Positions 34,224-45,577 of a stretch of DNA of 64,000 bases are shown piece by piece. The notes beneath the pieces were generated by a model. That model searched no databases, was not told the DNA's origin, and saw only the letters and a list, made by a program, of their open reading frames with translations. This DNA is from Labilibaculum manganireducens. GTDB lineage: Bacteria > Bacteroidota > Bacteroidia > Bacteroidales > Marinifilaceae. The translations under genes and the position numbers were made by a program. Positions within the stretch are counted from its first letter, which is position 1. Each line of letters opens with the position of its first letter. Location of the stretch: assembly GCF_002843385.1 (NCBI RefSeq), contig NZ_MVDE01000011.1, positions 62,001-126,000 of the forward strand, written 5' to 3'.

Positions 34224-36419
34224 ATGACTGAATTCAACAGGGAAGAAGAGAGGAGACAGATTTTGTATCGGTACAAGCATTTGCTTGTTACGTGTAAAAA
34301 TATTGTTACCCGGGCAGATATAAAATTAGTTCGAAAAGCATTTGAATTAAGCTTAAAAGATCATGATGGTGAGAGAAGAAGGAATGGAGAACCAGCCATA
34401 TATAAAAGCATTTCGATAGCTCAAATTGTTGTTGAGGAACTAGGATTAGGAAGAACTTCAGTAATTTGCTCTTTGCTATATGATATCGTTCAAAAAGACC
34501 GGATTTCTTTAGATGAAATTTCAGAATTGTTTGGACCTAAAGTTACTTTAATCATACAAGGCTTGGTTAAGGTAACCAATATCTACAATCAAAATCCAAG
34601 TCTTCAATCAGAGAATTTCAGAAAGCTGTTATTAAGCTTTGCCGATGATGTGCGCGTAGTTCTTATCATTATGGCAGACCGATTGTTTAATCTCCGGAAT
34701 CTGGAGAATAAATCGGTAGAGGAACAACAATCTTTATCCAAAGAAATAGAATTTCTTTACATCCCTTTTGCTCATCGTTTGGGAATGTATAATGTAAAAT
34801 CTGATATGGAGGATTTGGCATTGCGTTATTTAAATCCTGATGTTTATTTCGAGATTGAAAAGAAATTGAAGGATAGTGAGGAGCAACGACAAAAATATAT
34901 TAAAGATTTTGTGGATCCAATTAAAGCAGAATTGGATCAATTCGGGATGAAATACAAAGTAAAAGCGCGAACAAAATCCATCGCTTCTATTCTTCACAAA
35001 ATGCAGAAGAAACAAGTTGAGTTTGAGGAAGTTTACGATATATTTGCCATTAGAATCATACTAAAAGCGACACCGAAAAAAGAGAAATCTGAATGTTGGA
35101 AAGTTTATTCTGCTGTCAGTGATTTGTACCGGCCAAATCCAAATCGATTAAGAGACTGGATCACCATTCCAAAATCAAATGGGTATGAATCTCTTCATAC
35201 TACAGTTATGGGACCTGATAATCGTTGGGTGGAGGTTCAGATTCGCAGCAAGCGGATGAACCGAATTGCCGAGCAGGGTTTTGCTGCTCACTGGAAATAT
35301 AAAGGTGGAAAAAGTGAAGAAGGAGGATTGGATGCATGGTTGCAGGATATTCGGGAAGTTATTGAAAGTCACGGAAGCGATTCCATCGATTTAATTGATA
35401 GTTTTAAAGCTGATTTATATCACAAGGAAATATACGTATTTACGCCTAAAGGTGATTTAAAACAATTGTCAGCAGGAGCAACCTTACTCGATTTTGCGTA
35501 TTCGATTCACTCCGATGTTGGTGATAAATGCATAGGAGGTACAGTCAATCAGAAGAATGTATCCATTAAGCAGATTCTAAATAATGGAGATCAGGTTTCC
35601 GTAACGACTTCTAATTCTCAAAAACCGAAATTAGATTGGTTGAATTTTGTGGTTTCTACAAAAGCGAAAAATAAAATTCGGCAGACGATAAAAGAGGAGA
35701 TGCTTAAGGAAGCTGACCTTGGAAAAGAGACTCTGAAGCGCAGAATGAAAAATTGGAAAATTGAGTTCTGTGATGAAAATATTAGAAAGTTAATGACTTT
35801 CTATAAGTACAAAATAGCGGCCGATTTGTATCAGGGAATAGCCTTGGAACAGCATGAATTATCTGAAATAAAAGATATTCTTACTGATAAAAAGGAAATT
35901 GAGAAAATTGTTCCAGAAGAACGTCCTGATTATTCTTCGAAGAAAATCACGAAAGAAGGTGAAGACGTATTAATTGTTGATGAGAACGTTTCAAATGTTG
36001 AATATTCATTGGCAAATTGTTGTAATCCAATTTTTGGTGACGAAATTTTCGGATTCATTTCAATCGGTAAAGGCATTCGAATTCACAGATTAGGTTGTCC
36101 TAATGCCAGTGAGATGCAAACGCGCTACCCGTACCGGGTAGTAAAAGCAAATTGGACTGATAAAGGCTCTGCTTCTTATCAAGCCGTACTTCACATTACA
36201 GGAGACGATGAGCTGGGAATTGTAAGTAATATATCCGATGTTATCTCTAAAGACCTTCGGGTGCAAATGAGATCCATCTCAGTAGATACAAACGCAGGAT
36301 CCTTTGTAGGTAATGTTACTGTTGTAATTGCAAGTACCGAGCATCTTGATACCTTAATTGTGAAATTAAAACGTGTTAAAGGTGTGCATCGTGTAACAAG
36401 ATACGATCCTGTAAATTAG
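34224..36419 (+). CDS. relA: RelA/SpoT-type (p)ppGpp synthetase with degenerate hydrolase domain
   Basis: 731 residues: HD-like domain, synthetase domain, TGS (EIYVFTPKGDLKQLSAGA) and C-terminal ACT (TGDDELGIVSNISDVIS). The synthetase is intact: RTKSIASILHKMQKK, RLRDWITIPKSNGYESLHT and WVEVQIRSKRMN with the catalytic Glu. In the HD domain the metal and catalytic residues are replaced: the YIIHP histidine is Lys61, the HDxxED motif reads YDIVQK (residues 86-91), and the later DRLHN is DRLFN. A RelA-type, synthesis-only role is inferred. The frame is open 47 codons upstream from TTG 34083, but MTEFNREEERRQIL fits the family start. Confidence 0.92.
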   Translation: MTEFNREEERRQILYRYKHLLVTCKNIVTRADIKLVRKAFELSLKDHDGERRRNGEPAIYKSISIAQIVVEELGLGRTSVICSLLYDIVQKDRISLDEISELFGPKVTLIIQGLVKVTNIYNQNPSLQSENFRKLLLSFADDVRVVLIIMADRLFNLRNLENKSVEEQQSLSKEIEFLYIPFAHRLGMYNVKSDMEDLALRYLNPDVYFEIEKKLKDSEEQRQKYIKDFVDPIKAELDQFGMKYKVKARTKSIASILHKMQKKQVEFEEVYDIFAIRIILKATPKKEKSECWKVYSAVSDLYRPNPNRLRDWITIPKSNGYESLHTTVMGPDNRWVEVQIRSKRMNRIAEQGFAAHWKYKGGKSEEGGLDAWLQDIREVIESHGSDSIDLIDSFKADLYHKEIYVFTPKGDLKQLSAGATLLDFAYSIHSDVGDKCIGGTVNQKNVSIKQILNNGDQVSVTTSNSQKPKLDWLNFVVSTKAKNKIRQTIKEEMLKEADLGKETLKRRMKNWKIEFCDENIRKLMTFYKYKIAADLYQGIALEQHELSEIKDILTDKKEIEKIVPEERPDYSSKKITKEGEDVLIVDENVSNVEYSLANCCNPIFGDEIFGFISIGKGIRIHRLGCPNASEMQTRYPYRVVKANWTDKGSASYQAVLHITGDDELGIVSNISDVISKDLRVQMRSISVDTNAGSFVGNVTVVIASTEHLDTLIVKLKRVKGVHRVTRYDPVN

Positions 36420-36440
36420 CAGTATACAAATAATTATATG

Positions 36441-36477
36441 AAAGGGATGCCGCTGTAAAGTTGCATCCCTTTTTTTT
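36441..36477 (+). terminator. Terminator after relA
   Basis: AAAGGGATGC (36441-36450) pairs with GCATCCCTTT (36463-36472) and a T tract follows. Confidence 0.88.
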
Positions 36478-36592
36478 GTGCAGATAAATATCTTCAATAT
36501 GATTTCCTGATTAACAGGCTTTTAATAAGAAGCTTAGTCGTTTTTATTGAAAATCCTGCAACTCCTTTGGTGTTTTATTTAGATTGATTCAG

Positions 36593-36600
36593 TATATTTG
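36593..36600 (+). promoter_or_regulatory. Promoter of dnaX (-33 TTTG and -7 TATATTTG)
   Basis: TATATTTG matches TAnnTTTG and is preceded by TTTG at 36566-36569 with a 23-base spacer. It lies 45 bases before ATG 36645, so the in-frame TTG at 36633 is less likely to be the start. Confidence 0.6.
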
Positions 36601-36644
36601 AATTTCTAAAAAAATGAAACCAATTTGGTTTTTTGTCAGAGTTT

Positions 36645-38420
36645 ATGGAGAATTATATTGTTTCAGCACGCAAATACCGCCCTTCGATTTTTTCATCGGT
36701 TGTAGGTCAGCAGTCAATTACAGTCACCCTTAAAAATGCCATTAAAAACAATCATTTGGCTCATGCCTATTTGTTTTGTGGTCCTCGTGGTGTTGGAAAA
36801 ACTTCCTGTGCAAGAATATTTGCAAAAACAATTAATTGTTCAAATATAAGTTCCGATTTTGAAGCATGTAATACGTGTGAATCATGTGTTGCTTTTAATG
36901 AAAACCGCTCTTACAATATTCACGAATTAGATGCTGCATCGAACAATTCTGTTGAAGATATTCGTTCCTTGATTGACCAGGTTCGAATACCACCACAAAT
37001 TGGCAATTATAGTATATATATTATTGACGAGGTTCACATGCTTTCGGCTTCGGCATTCAATGCTTTTCTGAAAACTCTGGAAGAACCTCCGGCTCACGCC
37101 ATTTTTGTGCTGGCTACAACCGAGAAACACAAAATACTTCCTACAATTCTGTCGCGTTGTCAGATTTTTGATTTCAATAGAATTAAAGTTGAAGATTCAG
37201 TTAAACATCTTAAAGAAATTGCAGAAAAGGAATCAGTTGTAATCGAAGAGGAAGGTTTAAATGTTATCGCTCAAAAGGCGGATGGAGCTATGCGTGATGC
37301 TCTTTCTATTTTCGATCAGATTGTAAGTTTTTCTGGTAAAGAGATCTCTTTCGAAAGTGTTATTCAGAATTTAAATGTTTTGGATTACGACTACTATTTT
37401 AAAATGGTAGATGCTTTTCTGGATGGAAAAGTAAGTGATGTGCTTCTCATGCTCAATGAAATTCTTGAGAAAGGATTTGACGGACATCATTTTGTTGCCG
37501 GGTTGAGCGCTCACATTCGGGATGTATTGGTAGGAAAAGATCCTGCAACAGTTCAATTGCTTGAGGTTAGCGATTCGGTAAAACAAAAATATGTTGAGCA
37601 GTCAAAAAAATGCCCGCTTGATTTTCTATATGAAGCACTCAAAATCTTAAATCAATGCGATATTGGTTTTAAAGCAAGTCAAAATCAAAGACTTCTTATC
37701 GAATTAAGCTTAATTCAATTATCACAGATAATTGAATTAAAAAAAAAAGGACTTGAATTAAATCTGAACAAAAAAAAACTTCAGAAAATAATTGTTGATG
37801 GAGAGGCCATAGGTACTGTGGTTAAAGCAGTGGTTGCTCATAATTCAAATGTTCAAACAATACAAACAGTAAACGATACCGGTGGTGTTTACAACGGAAA
37901 TAAGGAAAAGAGCAATGGCGTAGGTGTTGCTTCAAAATCCAACTTTGCAGGTTCGGTCTCTATCAAGCAAGCTTTAAACAGTGGAATTTCGCGTACCAAT
38001 ATTGCAAGCAAACCCAAAGATAAAAAGGCTGTCAGTACTATTGAAGCTATTACCGGTAGTGAACCAATTACACAGGAAAAGCTGGAAGCAAAGCTAAAAG
38101 AATATATAATTGTCAAAGGGAAAAGTGATCGTATTCGATTGGCTATTACAGTTAATAAGCCTAAAATAGTTGGGGACGATCGTGTTGTTCTGATGGTTAG
38201 TAATCCTTTACAGGAAGATGATGTTGTCTCAGTGAAAAATGAGGTGCGGAACTATTTGAGAAAAGAATTAAACAATTCAGAAATTCAGATTGAGACAGAA
38301 ATTATTCAAATAAAAACAGCAAAAAGAATGTATACCGATTCGGATCGATTTAATTATTTGTGTGAGAAAAATCCCGCTTTAGGCTTACTTAAACAAAAAT
38401 TCTCCCTGGATTTTGAATAA
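36645..38420 (+). CDS. dnaX: DNA polymerase III subunit gamma/tau
   Basis: The clamp-loader ATPase of the replisome, 591 residues. AAA+ motifs are FCGPRGVGKTSCARIF (Walker A), a four-cysteine zinc module (TINCSNISSDFEACNTCESC), YIIDEVHMLSASAFNAFLKT (Walker B) and LATTEKHKILPTILSRCQIF (sensor 1 and SRC arginine finger). After clamp-loader domain III come a polar linker and a C-terminal tau-like part. Two homopolymer runs, A10 at 37739-37748 and A9 at 37770-37778, fall at the domain III/linker border. Slippage either way meets a stop within about six codons and would give a gamma-like product of about 370-384 residues. Confidence 0.95.
   Translation: MENYIVSARKYRPSIFSSVVGQQSITVTLKNAIKNNHLAHAYLFCGPRGVGKTSCARIFAKTINCSNISSDFEACNTCESCVAFNENRSYNIHELDAASNNSVEDIRSLIDQVRIPPQIGNYSIYIIDEVHMLSASAFNAFLKTLEEPPAHAIFVLATTEKHKILPTILSRCQIFDFNRIKVEDSVKHLKEIAEKESVVIEEEGLNVIAQKADGAMRDALSIFDQIVSFSGKEISFESVIQNLNVLDYDYYFKMVDAFLDGKVSDVLLMLNEILEKGFDGHHFVAGLSAHIRDVLVGKDPATVQLLEVSDSVKQKYVEQSKKCPLDFLYEALKILNQCDIGFKASQNQRLLIELSLIQLSQIIELKKKGLELNLNKKKLQKIIVDGEAIGTVVKAVVAHNSNVQTIQTVNDTGGVYNGNKEKSNGVGVASKSNFAGSVSIKQALNSGISRTNIASKPKDKKAVSTIEAITGSEPITQEKLEAKLKEYIIVKGKSDRIRLAITVNKPKIVGDDRVVLMVSNPLQEDDVVSVKNEVRNYLRKELNNSEIQIETEIIQIKTAKRMYTDSDRFNYLCEKNPALGLLKQKFSLDFE
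37739..37778 (+). promoter_or_regulatory. Candidate slippage site in dnaX (A10 and A9 tracts)
   Basis: Codons 366-368 and 376-378 are all AAA inside uninterrupted A10 and A9 runs, 21 bases apart. One extra A in the first run gives Arg-Thr-stop (TGA 37754-37756); one missing A gives Asp-Leu-Asn-stop. The second run behaves likewise. Known dnaX genes make gamma by ribosomal -1 frameshifting (Escherichia coli) or transcriptional slippage on A9 (Thermus thermophilus). Function here is inference. Confidence 0.5.
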
Positions 38421-38460
38421 AAATTGAAGATATGATATACAGCATATATATAATGATTTA

Positions 38461-38499
38461 AATTAGGCTTCTGTTTTTGTGCAGAAGCCTAATTTTTAA
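38461..38499 (+). terminator. Terminator after dnaX
   Basis: A 13-bp perfect stem (AATTAGGCTTCTG with CAGAAGCCTAATT, 8-base loop) is followed by TTTTT. The remaining 170 bases before icd hold no other assigned signal. Confidence 0.9.
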
Positions 38500-38614
38500 G
38501 TAGTTGTAATTAAAGAAAAAAATCGTTAAAAAATAGATTCTTTTAAATCGGAAACTAAAAAAAATACATATGTTTACTCTGAATTTGAGATATGATTATT
38601 TCAAATTTCAATAA

Positions 38615-40891
<2,277 letters not shown>

Positions 40892-40922
40892 TAAATATTT
40901 AGATCCTTAACGGATATAATTT

Positions 40923-40952
40923 AAGGTCTTCCAATCTGGAAGACCTTTTTTT
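40923..40952 (+). terminator. Terminator after icd
   Basis: AAGGTCTTCCA and TGGAAGACCTT form an 11-bp stem with a 3-base loop, followed by seven T. Confidence 0.92.
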
Positions 40953-41035
40953 GTTCAACAAAATGTGGTATTTAGTTTGATTTTAAATTAGGATTAAAGC
41001 TACGGTTTGCGATGCTTAGATTACCATATTTCTCT

Positions 41036-41043
41036 TACATTTG
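41036..41043 (+). promoter_or_regulatory. Candidate -7 box of the ferritin gene
   Basis: TACATTTG matches TAnnTTTG, 38 bases before the ATG. Confidence 0.55.
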
Positions 41044-41080
41044 ATGTAGAATAAGAACTTACTTAAAATTATTATACGTT

Positions 41081-41593
41081 ATGGCTATTAGTAAAAAAGT
41101 AGAAGAAATCTTGAACAAGCAAATCAACGCTGAATTTTGGTCTGCTTATTTTTATTTGTCAATGTCGAACTATTTCAATGCGAATGGAATGCCTGGTTTT
41201 GCAAATTGGATGAAAGTACAATTTCAGGAAGAAACTTCACATGCGATGAAAATGATGGATTACGTAAACGAACGCAGCGGAAGAGTTATTTTGGAGCCAA
41301 TTGCAGAAGTTCCTTCTGATTGGAATGGTGTATTAAATATTTTCGAAGAAACTTTAAAGCACGAAGAGTATGTGACAACCTTAATTAATGGTTGTGTAAA
41401 TATTGCGATTGAAGAAAAAGATCATGCTTCAGTGAATTTTATGCAGTGGTTTGTTGACGAACAGGTAGAAGAAGAAGCTACTGTTAATGAAATTATTGAC
41501 CAATTAAGAATGTTTGAAGGAAAAGGTCACGGTTTGTATATGATGGACAAAGAATTTAAAGCCAGAGTTTTTGTTGATTCAACTCAAGTCTAG
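41081..41593 (+). CDS. ftnA: Bacterial non-heme ferritin
   Basis: A 170-residue four-helix ferritin that oxidises Fe(II) and stores it as ferric mineral in a 24-subunit shell. Ferroxidase ligands are visible in LNKQINAEFWSAYFYLSM (Glu), WMKVQFQEETSHAMKMMDYV (the ExxH pair), VNIAIEEKDHASVNFMQWF and FVDEQVEEEATVNEII. The length matches FtnA, and no heme-binding bacterioferritin methionine is evident. It forms a single-gene unit between its own promoter box and a long perfect hairpin terminator. Confidence 0.97.
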   Translation: MAISKKVEEILNKQINAEFWSAYFYLSMSNYFNANGMPGFANWMKVQFQEETSHAMKMMDYVNERSGRVILEPIAEVPSDWNGVLNIFEETLKHEEYVTTLINGCVNIAIEEKDHASVNFMQWFVDEQVEEEATVNEIIDQLRMFEGKGHGLYMMDKEFKARVFVDSTQV

Positions 41594-41611
41594 TTAAAAG
41601 CAAAATATATT

Positions 41612-41642
41612 AAAAAGCCTCACATATGTGAGGCTTTTTTTA
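41612..41642 (+). terminator. Terminator after ftnA
   Basis: A fully self-complementary stretch (AAAAAGCCTCACAT and its complement, 41612-41639) with a T tail. Confidence 0.9.
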
Positions 41643-41674
41643 TAATGTAGAACTGTTAAGTCAATAAAAATATT

Positions 41675-41682
41675 TACTTTTG
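41675..41682 (+). promoter_or_regulatory. -7 box abutting the small lipoprotein gene; possible leaderless transcript
   Basis: TACTTTTG matches TAnnTTTG and ends six bases before ATG 41689. Transcription starting at the usual distance would begin at or next to the start codon. Confidence 0.5.
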
Positions 41683-41688
41683 GGTTCA

Positions 41689-42078
41689 ATGGATATGAAT
41701 AGATACCTTATAGTAGTATTTTGTGTGCTCACAGGATGTGCAGCAGCAGTTCCTTTGGCCAATGGCCAGGATTTAACTGTTGATCATCAGCTGTTTGCCA
41801 ATTGGTATGCCGATCATATCCAGAATATTGATGAATCTTATTCATCAACAATACTTGCACATACAGAGCAGGATCAATTTGCAGGGAAATACATTCCAAA
41901 CATTGAAAATATTTCATTACTTGAGAATTTGCCTAAATTTCCTGTAGAAAATCAAGTTGTTCCATTGGGAAGTATTCCTATATGGTTTGATTATCACTAC
42001 TATTTAGTTTTTCGGGATGTCCTTATTGGTACAATCCCAGATGGTGATTTTCATATTCGAGCCCCTGTTTTAGCTTAA
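41689..42078 (+). CDS. Small putative lipoprotein or secreted protein
   Basis: 129 residues from ATG 41689. A short positive start is followed by a hydrophobic stretch and the lipobox-like LTGC (MDMNRYLIVVFCVLTGCAAA), suggesting a lipid-modified N-terminal cysteine; a type I cleavage after ANGQ is the alternative. The mature part (for example LFANWYADHIQNIDESYSS and LGSIPIWFDYHYYLVFRDV) has no recognised domain. The TTG at 41680 lies inside the promoter box and is not a credible start. secA and lgt (lipoprotein maturation) are just downstream, but a functional link is unproven. Confidence 0.65.
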   Translation: MDMNRYLIVVFCVLTGCAAAVPLANGQDLTVDHQLFANWYADHIQNIDESYSSTILAHTEQDQFAGKYIPNIENISLLENLPKFPVENQVVPLGSIPIWFDYHYYLVFRDVLIGTIPDGDFHIRAPVLA

Positions 42079-42183
42079 CTTTCCTTTCCTGTTTTTCAAT
42101 AGGAAATTTCACTTGTTATATAATAATATTGTTTTCAACCTTTTGGTTGAGAATATTTTACACATCGAAATCAACAAATCAAA

Positions 42184-45100
42184 ATGGGTTTTATAGATAG
42201 TACATTGGGTAAACTGTTTGGTAATAAATCAGATAGAGACCTTAAAGAATTGAGTCCTTATTTAGGGAAAATTAAAGCGGAATACGATAGAGTTACTACT
42301 TTAAGTAATGATGATCTTCGTGGAGAATCAGGTAAATTAAAGCAACGTATTCAGGATTTTATTCAAGCGGAAAAAGACGAAATACAGAGTCTTAAAGATA
42401 AAGTTGATACTGGTGAATTATCAATCAACGAAAGAGAGGAAATCTACGATAGGATTGACGAAATTGAAAAGAAAATTGATGAAAAAATAGAAGAAGTATT
42501 AGACGAAATTCTTCCTACTGCTTTTGCGGTTATAAAAGATACTGCCCGAAGATTTACCGAAAATTCGGAACTGGAAGTAACGGCATCTAAATTTGATCGC
42601 GATTTAGCTCCCTATTACGATAACATACAAATAGATGGCGAAACTGCCGTATATTTTAATTCATGGACTGCTGGCGGAACTGAAATTACATGGAACATGG
42701 TTCATTACGATGTTCAGCTGATTGGAGGTACAGTTCTTCATCAGGGAAAAATTGCTGAGATGGCAACAGGGGAGGGTAAAACTCTTGTGGCCACATTGCC
42801 TGTGTTTTTGAATGCCTTAACCGGCAGAGGAGTTCACTTGATTACAGTGAATGACTACCTTGCAAAACGTGACTCAGAATGGATGGGACCAATATACCAA
42901 TTTCACGGACTATCTGTTGATTGTATCGATAAGCATTCTCCAAATTCAGATGCGCGTAGAAAAGCTTATGCTTCTGATATTACTTTTGGAACCAATAACG
43001 AGTTTGGTTTTGATTACCTGCGTGATAATATGGCAACTAATCCTAAGGATTTGGTTCAACGTCGTCACAATTATTCAATTGTCGATGAAGTTGACTCGGT
43101 TTTGGTTGATGATGCACGTACTCCATTGATTATTTCCGGTCCGATTCCAAGAGGTGAACATCAACAATTTGATGATCTGAAACCAAAGGTTCAAAAGTTG
43201 GTGAAAGCTCAGAATGATTTGGTAATGAAGATTTTTACCGATTCTAAAAAATTATTGAACAGCGAAGATAAAAAAGATCTGGAGGAAGGAGCAAAACTAT
43301 TGCTTAGAACCTACAAGGGATTGCCAAAGATGAAGCCGCTTATTAAGTTTTTAAGTGAGCAGGGAAATAAAGCCAGTCTTTTAAAAACAGAAAATTTTTA
43401 CATGCAGGAGAATAACAAAAATATGCACATCATCACCGATGAATTGTATTTTGTTATTGATGAAAAGCACAATTCAATTGAACTTACAGATAAGGGAATT
43501 GACTTGATTAGTTCTGATGTTGAAGATTCAGGTTTCTTTGTACTGCCTGATATTGGATCAGAAGTAGCAGTAATTGAAAAATCAGATCTTTCGGATGAAG
43601 AAAAAGTAGCCAAAAAAGATGAAATGATTCAGGCATACTCGGTAAGATCAGAAAGAGTTCATACGATCAATCAATTATTAAAAGCATATACTCTTTTCGA
43701 AAAAGATGTAGAATATGTAATGATGGATGGTAAGGTGAAGATTGTAGACGAGCAAACCGGTCGTATTATGGAAGGTCGTCGTTATTCAGATGGTTTGCAT
43801 CAGGCAATTGAAGCCAAAGAAAATGTGAAAGTGGAGGCGGCAACTCAAACATTTGCTACTATTACTCTTCAGAATTATTTTAGAATGTATAATAAGCTTG
43901 CCGGTATGACTGGTACTGCTGAAACAGAGGCAGGTGAGCTTTGGGATATTTATAAATTAGAGGTGGTGGTAATTCCAACCAACCGTCCGATTTGTCGCGA
44001 TGACCGTGAGGATTTGGTTTACAAAACAAAACGTGAAAAATATTCTGCTGTAATTGATGAAATTGTAGATCTGGTAAATGCCGGACGTCCGGTTTTAGTG
44101 GGTACAACTTCTGTTGAGATTTCAGAATTACTGGGTCGTATGCTTAAAATAAAAGGGATTAAGCACAATGTACTGAATGCAAAATTACATCAGCGTGAAG
44201 CAGATATTGTTGCGGAAGCAGGTCAATCGGGAACTGTAACCATTGCAACAAATATGGCTGGTCGTGGTACGGATATTAAGCTAAGTGATGAAGTAAAAGC
44301 TGCTGGTGGTTTAGCAATTATTGGTACAGAGCGTCATGATTCCCGTCGTGTCGATCGTCAGTTACGTGGTCGTGCCGGTCGCCAGGGAGATATTGGATCT
44401 TCTCAATTCTTTGTGTCTTTGGAAGATGATTTGATGCGTTTGTTTAGCTCAGATCGTATTGTAAAGTTAATGGATAGAATGGGACTGAAAGAAGGTGAAG
44501 TAATTCAGCACAGCATGATTACTAAATCTATAGAACGTGCCCAGAAAAAAGTGGAAGAAAACAACTTCGGTATTCGTAAAAGATTATTGGAGTACGATGA
44601 TGTAATGAACTCTCAGCGCGAGGTTATTTATAAGCGTCGCCGCCATGCATTGTTTGGTGAGCGTATTCAGGTAGATATTGCCAATATGATGTATGATATA
44701 TCAGAATTGATTGCAAATGAATATCATGGTGTTGACTTTGAGGAGTTTAAAATGGATTTGCTTCGTACATTTTCAACCGAATCTCCTGTAAGTGAAGAGG
44801 AATTTATGAAGGAGAAGCCTGAAGAAATTACTGAGAAAATTTACGCCGTAGTTTTGGATAACTACAAACGAAAAGTGGAAGCCATTAGTAAGCAAGCCTA
44901 TCCGGTAATTAAAAATGTATACGAATCAAAAGCAGAAATATATGAGAACATTGTTGTTCCGTTTTCTGATGGATCTAAAATGTTTCAGGTAGTAACCAAT
45001 TTGAAGAAAGCTTACGAAAGTAAGGCTGAAGATTTGGTTCGTTCTTTCGAAAAAGTTTCTATTCTTGCAACCATCGATGATGCCTGGAAAGAGCATTTGC

Positions 45101-45480
45101 GTGAGATGGATGACTTGAAACAATCAGTTCAGAATGCTTCTTACGAACAAAAAGATCCATTGTTGATCTACAAATTTGAATCGTTCAATTTGTTTAAAAC
45201 AATGATTGAAACGATAAATAAGAGTGTTGTCAGCAGCTTAATGAAAGGTCATATTCCATTATCGGATCCTGAAGATGTCCGCAAGGCAGAAGAACGTAAA
45301 AGAACCGATTTAAGCAATTTGAAAACTACAAAAGAAGAAGTAGGAGGAGGCAGAGAAAGACCGGAACCTAAAAAACCGGAACCTGTTCGTGTTGCTCAAA
45401 AAGTAGGACGAAATGAACCTTGTCCTTGTGGTAGTGGTAAAAAATTCAAACAATGTCATGGAAAAGGAGTTCCGGCTTAA
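42184..45480 (+). CDS. secA: Preprotein translocase ATPase SecA
   Basis: The motor that pushes unfolded preproteins through SecYEG. Motifs: [15 protein letters not shown] (Walker A), [36 protein letters not shown] (DEAD box), [22 protein letters not shown] and [13 protein letters not shown]. The C-terminal zinc motif is [17 protein letters not shown]. At 1098 residues it is about 200 longer than the E. coli protein. Extra sequence is seen near the N-terminus (a charged coiled coil at about 55-105) and between about 325 and 460 ([20 protein letters not shown]). Such inserts are usual in Bacteroidota. Confidence 0.98.
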   Translation: MGFIDSTLGKLFGNKSDRDLKELSPYLGKIKAEYDRVTTLSNDDLRGESGKLKQRIQDFIQAEKDEIQSLKDKVDTGELSINEREEIYDRIDEIEKKIDEKIEEVLDEILPTAFAVIKDTARRFTENSELEVTASKFDRDLAPYYDNIQIDGETAVYFNSWTAGGTEITWNMVHYDVQLIGGTVLHQGKIAEMATGEGKTLVATLPVFLNALTGRGVHLITVNDYLAKRDSEWMGPIYQFHGLSVDCIDKHSPNSDARRKAYASDITFGTNNEFGFDYLRDNMATNPKDLVQRRHNYSIVDEVDSVLVDDARTPLIISGPIPRGEHQQFDDLKPKVQKLVKAQNDLVMKIFTDSKKLLNSEDKKDLEEGAKLLLRTYKGLPKMKPLIKFLSEQGNKASLLKTENFYMQENNKNMHIITDELYFVIDEKHNSIELTDKGIDLISSDVEDSGFFVLPDIGSEVAVIEKSDLSDEEKVAKKDEMIQAYSVRSERVHTINQLLKAYTLFEKDVEYVMMDGKVKIVDEQTGRIMEGRRYSDGLHQAIEAKENVKVEAATQTFATITLQNYFRMYNKLAGMTGTAETEAGELWDIYKLEVVVIPTNRPICRDDREDLVYKTKREKYSAVIDEIVDLVNAGRPVLVGTTSVEISELLGRMLKIKGIKHNVLNAKLHQREADIVAEAGQSGTVTIATNMAGRGTDIKLSDEVKAAGGLAIIGTERHDSRRVDRQLRGRAGRQGDIGSSQFFVSLEDDLMRLFSSDRIVKLMDRMGLKEGEVIQHSMITKSIERAQKKVEENNFGIRKRLLEYDDVMNSQREVIYKRRRHALFGERIQVDIANMMYDISELIANEYHGVDFEEFKMDLLRTFSTESPVSEEEFMKEKPEEITEKIYAVVLDNYKRKVEAISKQAYPVIKNVYESKAEIYENIVVPFSDGSKMFQVVTNLKKAYESKAEDLVRSFEKVSILATIDDAWKEHLREMDDLKQSVQNASYEQKDPLLIYKFESFNLFKTMIETINKSVVSSLMKGHIPLSDPEDVRKAEERKRTDLSNLKTTKEEVGGGRERPEPKKPEPVRVAQKVGRNEPCPCGSGKKFKQCHGKGVPA

Positions 45481-45513
45481 TTTCCATAATTAAAAAAATC
45501 ATACTAAATTCAC

Positions 45514-45552
45514 ATGGATTGTTTCGCAAGTCGAAACAATCCATTTAGTTTT
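45514..45552 (+). terminator. Hairpin terminator after secA
   Basis: ATGGATTGTTTCG pairs perfectly with CGAAACAATCCAT over 13 bp with a 5-base loop. The T-rich tail is imperfect (TTAGTTTTA). Confidence 0.75.
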
Positions 45553-45577
45553 ACTTACCAAACTTAAAAAAACACAT

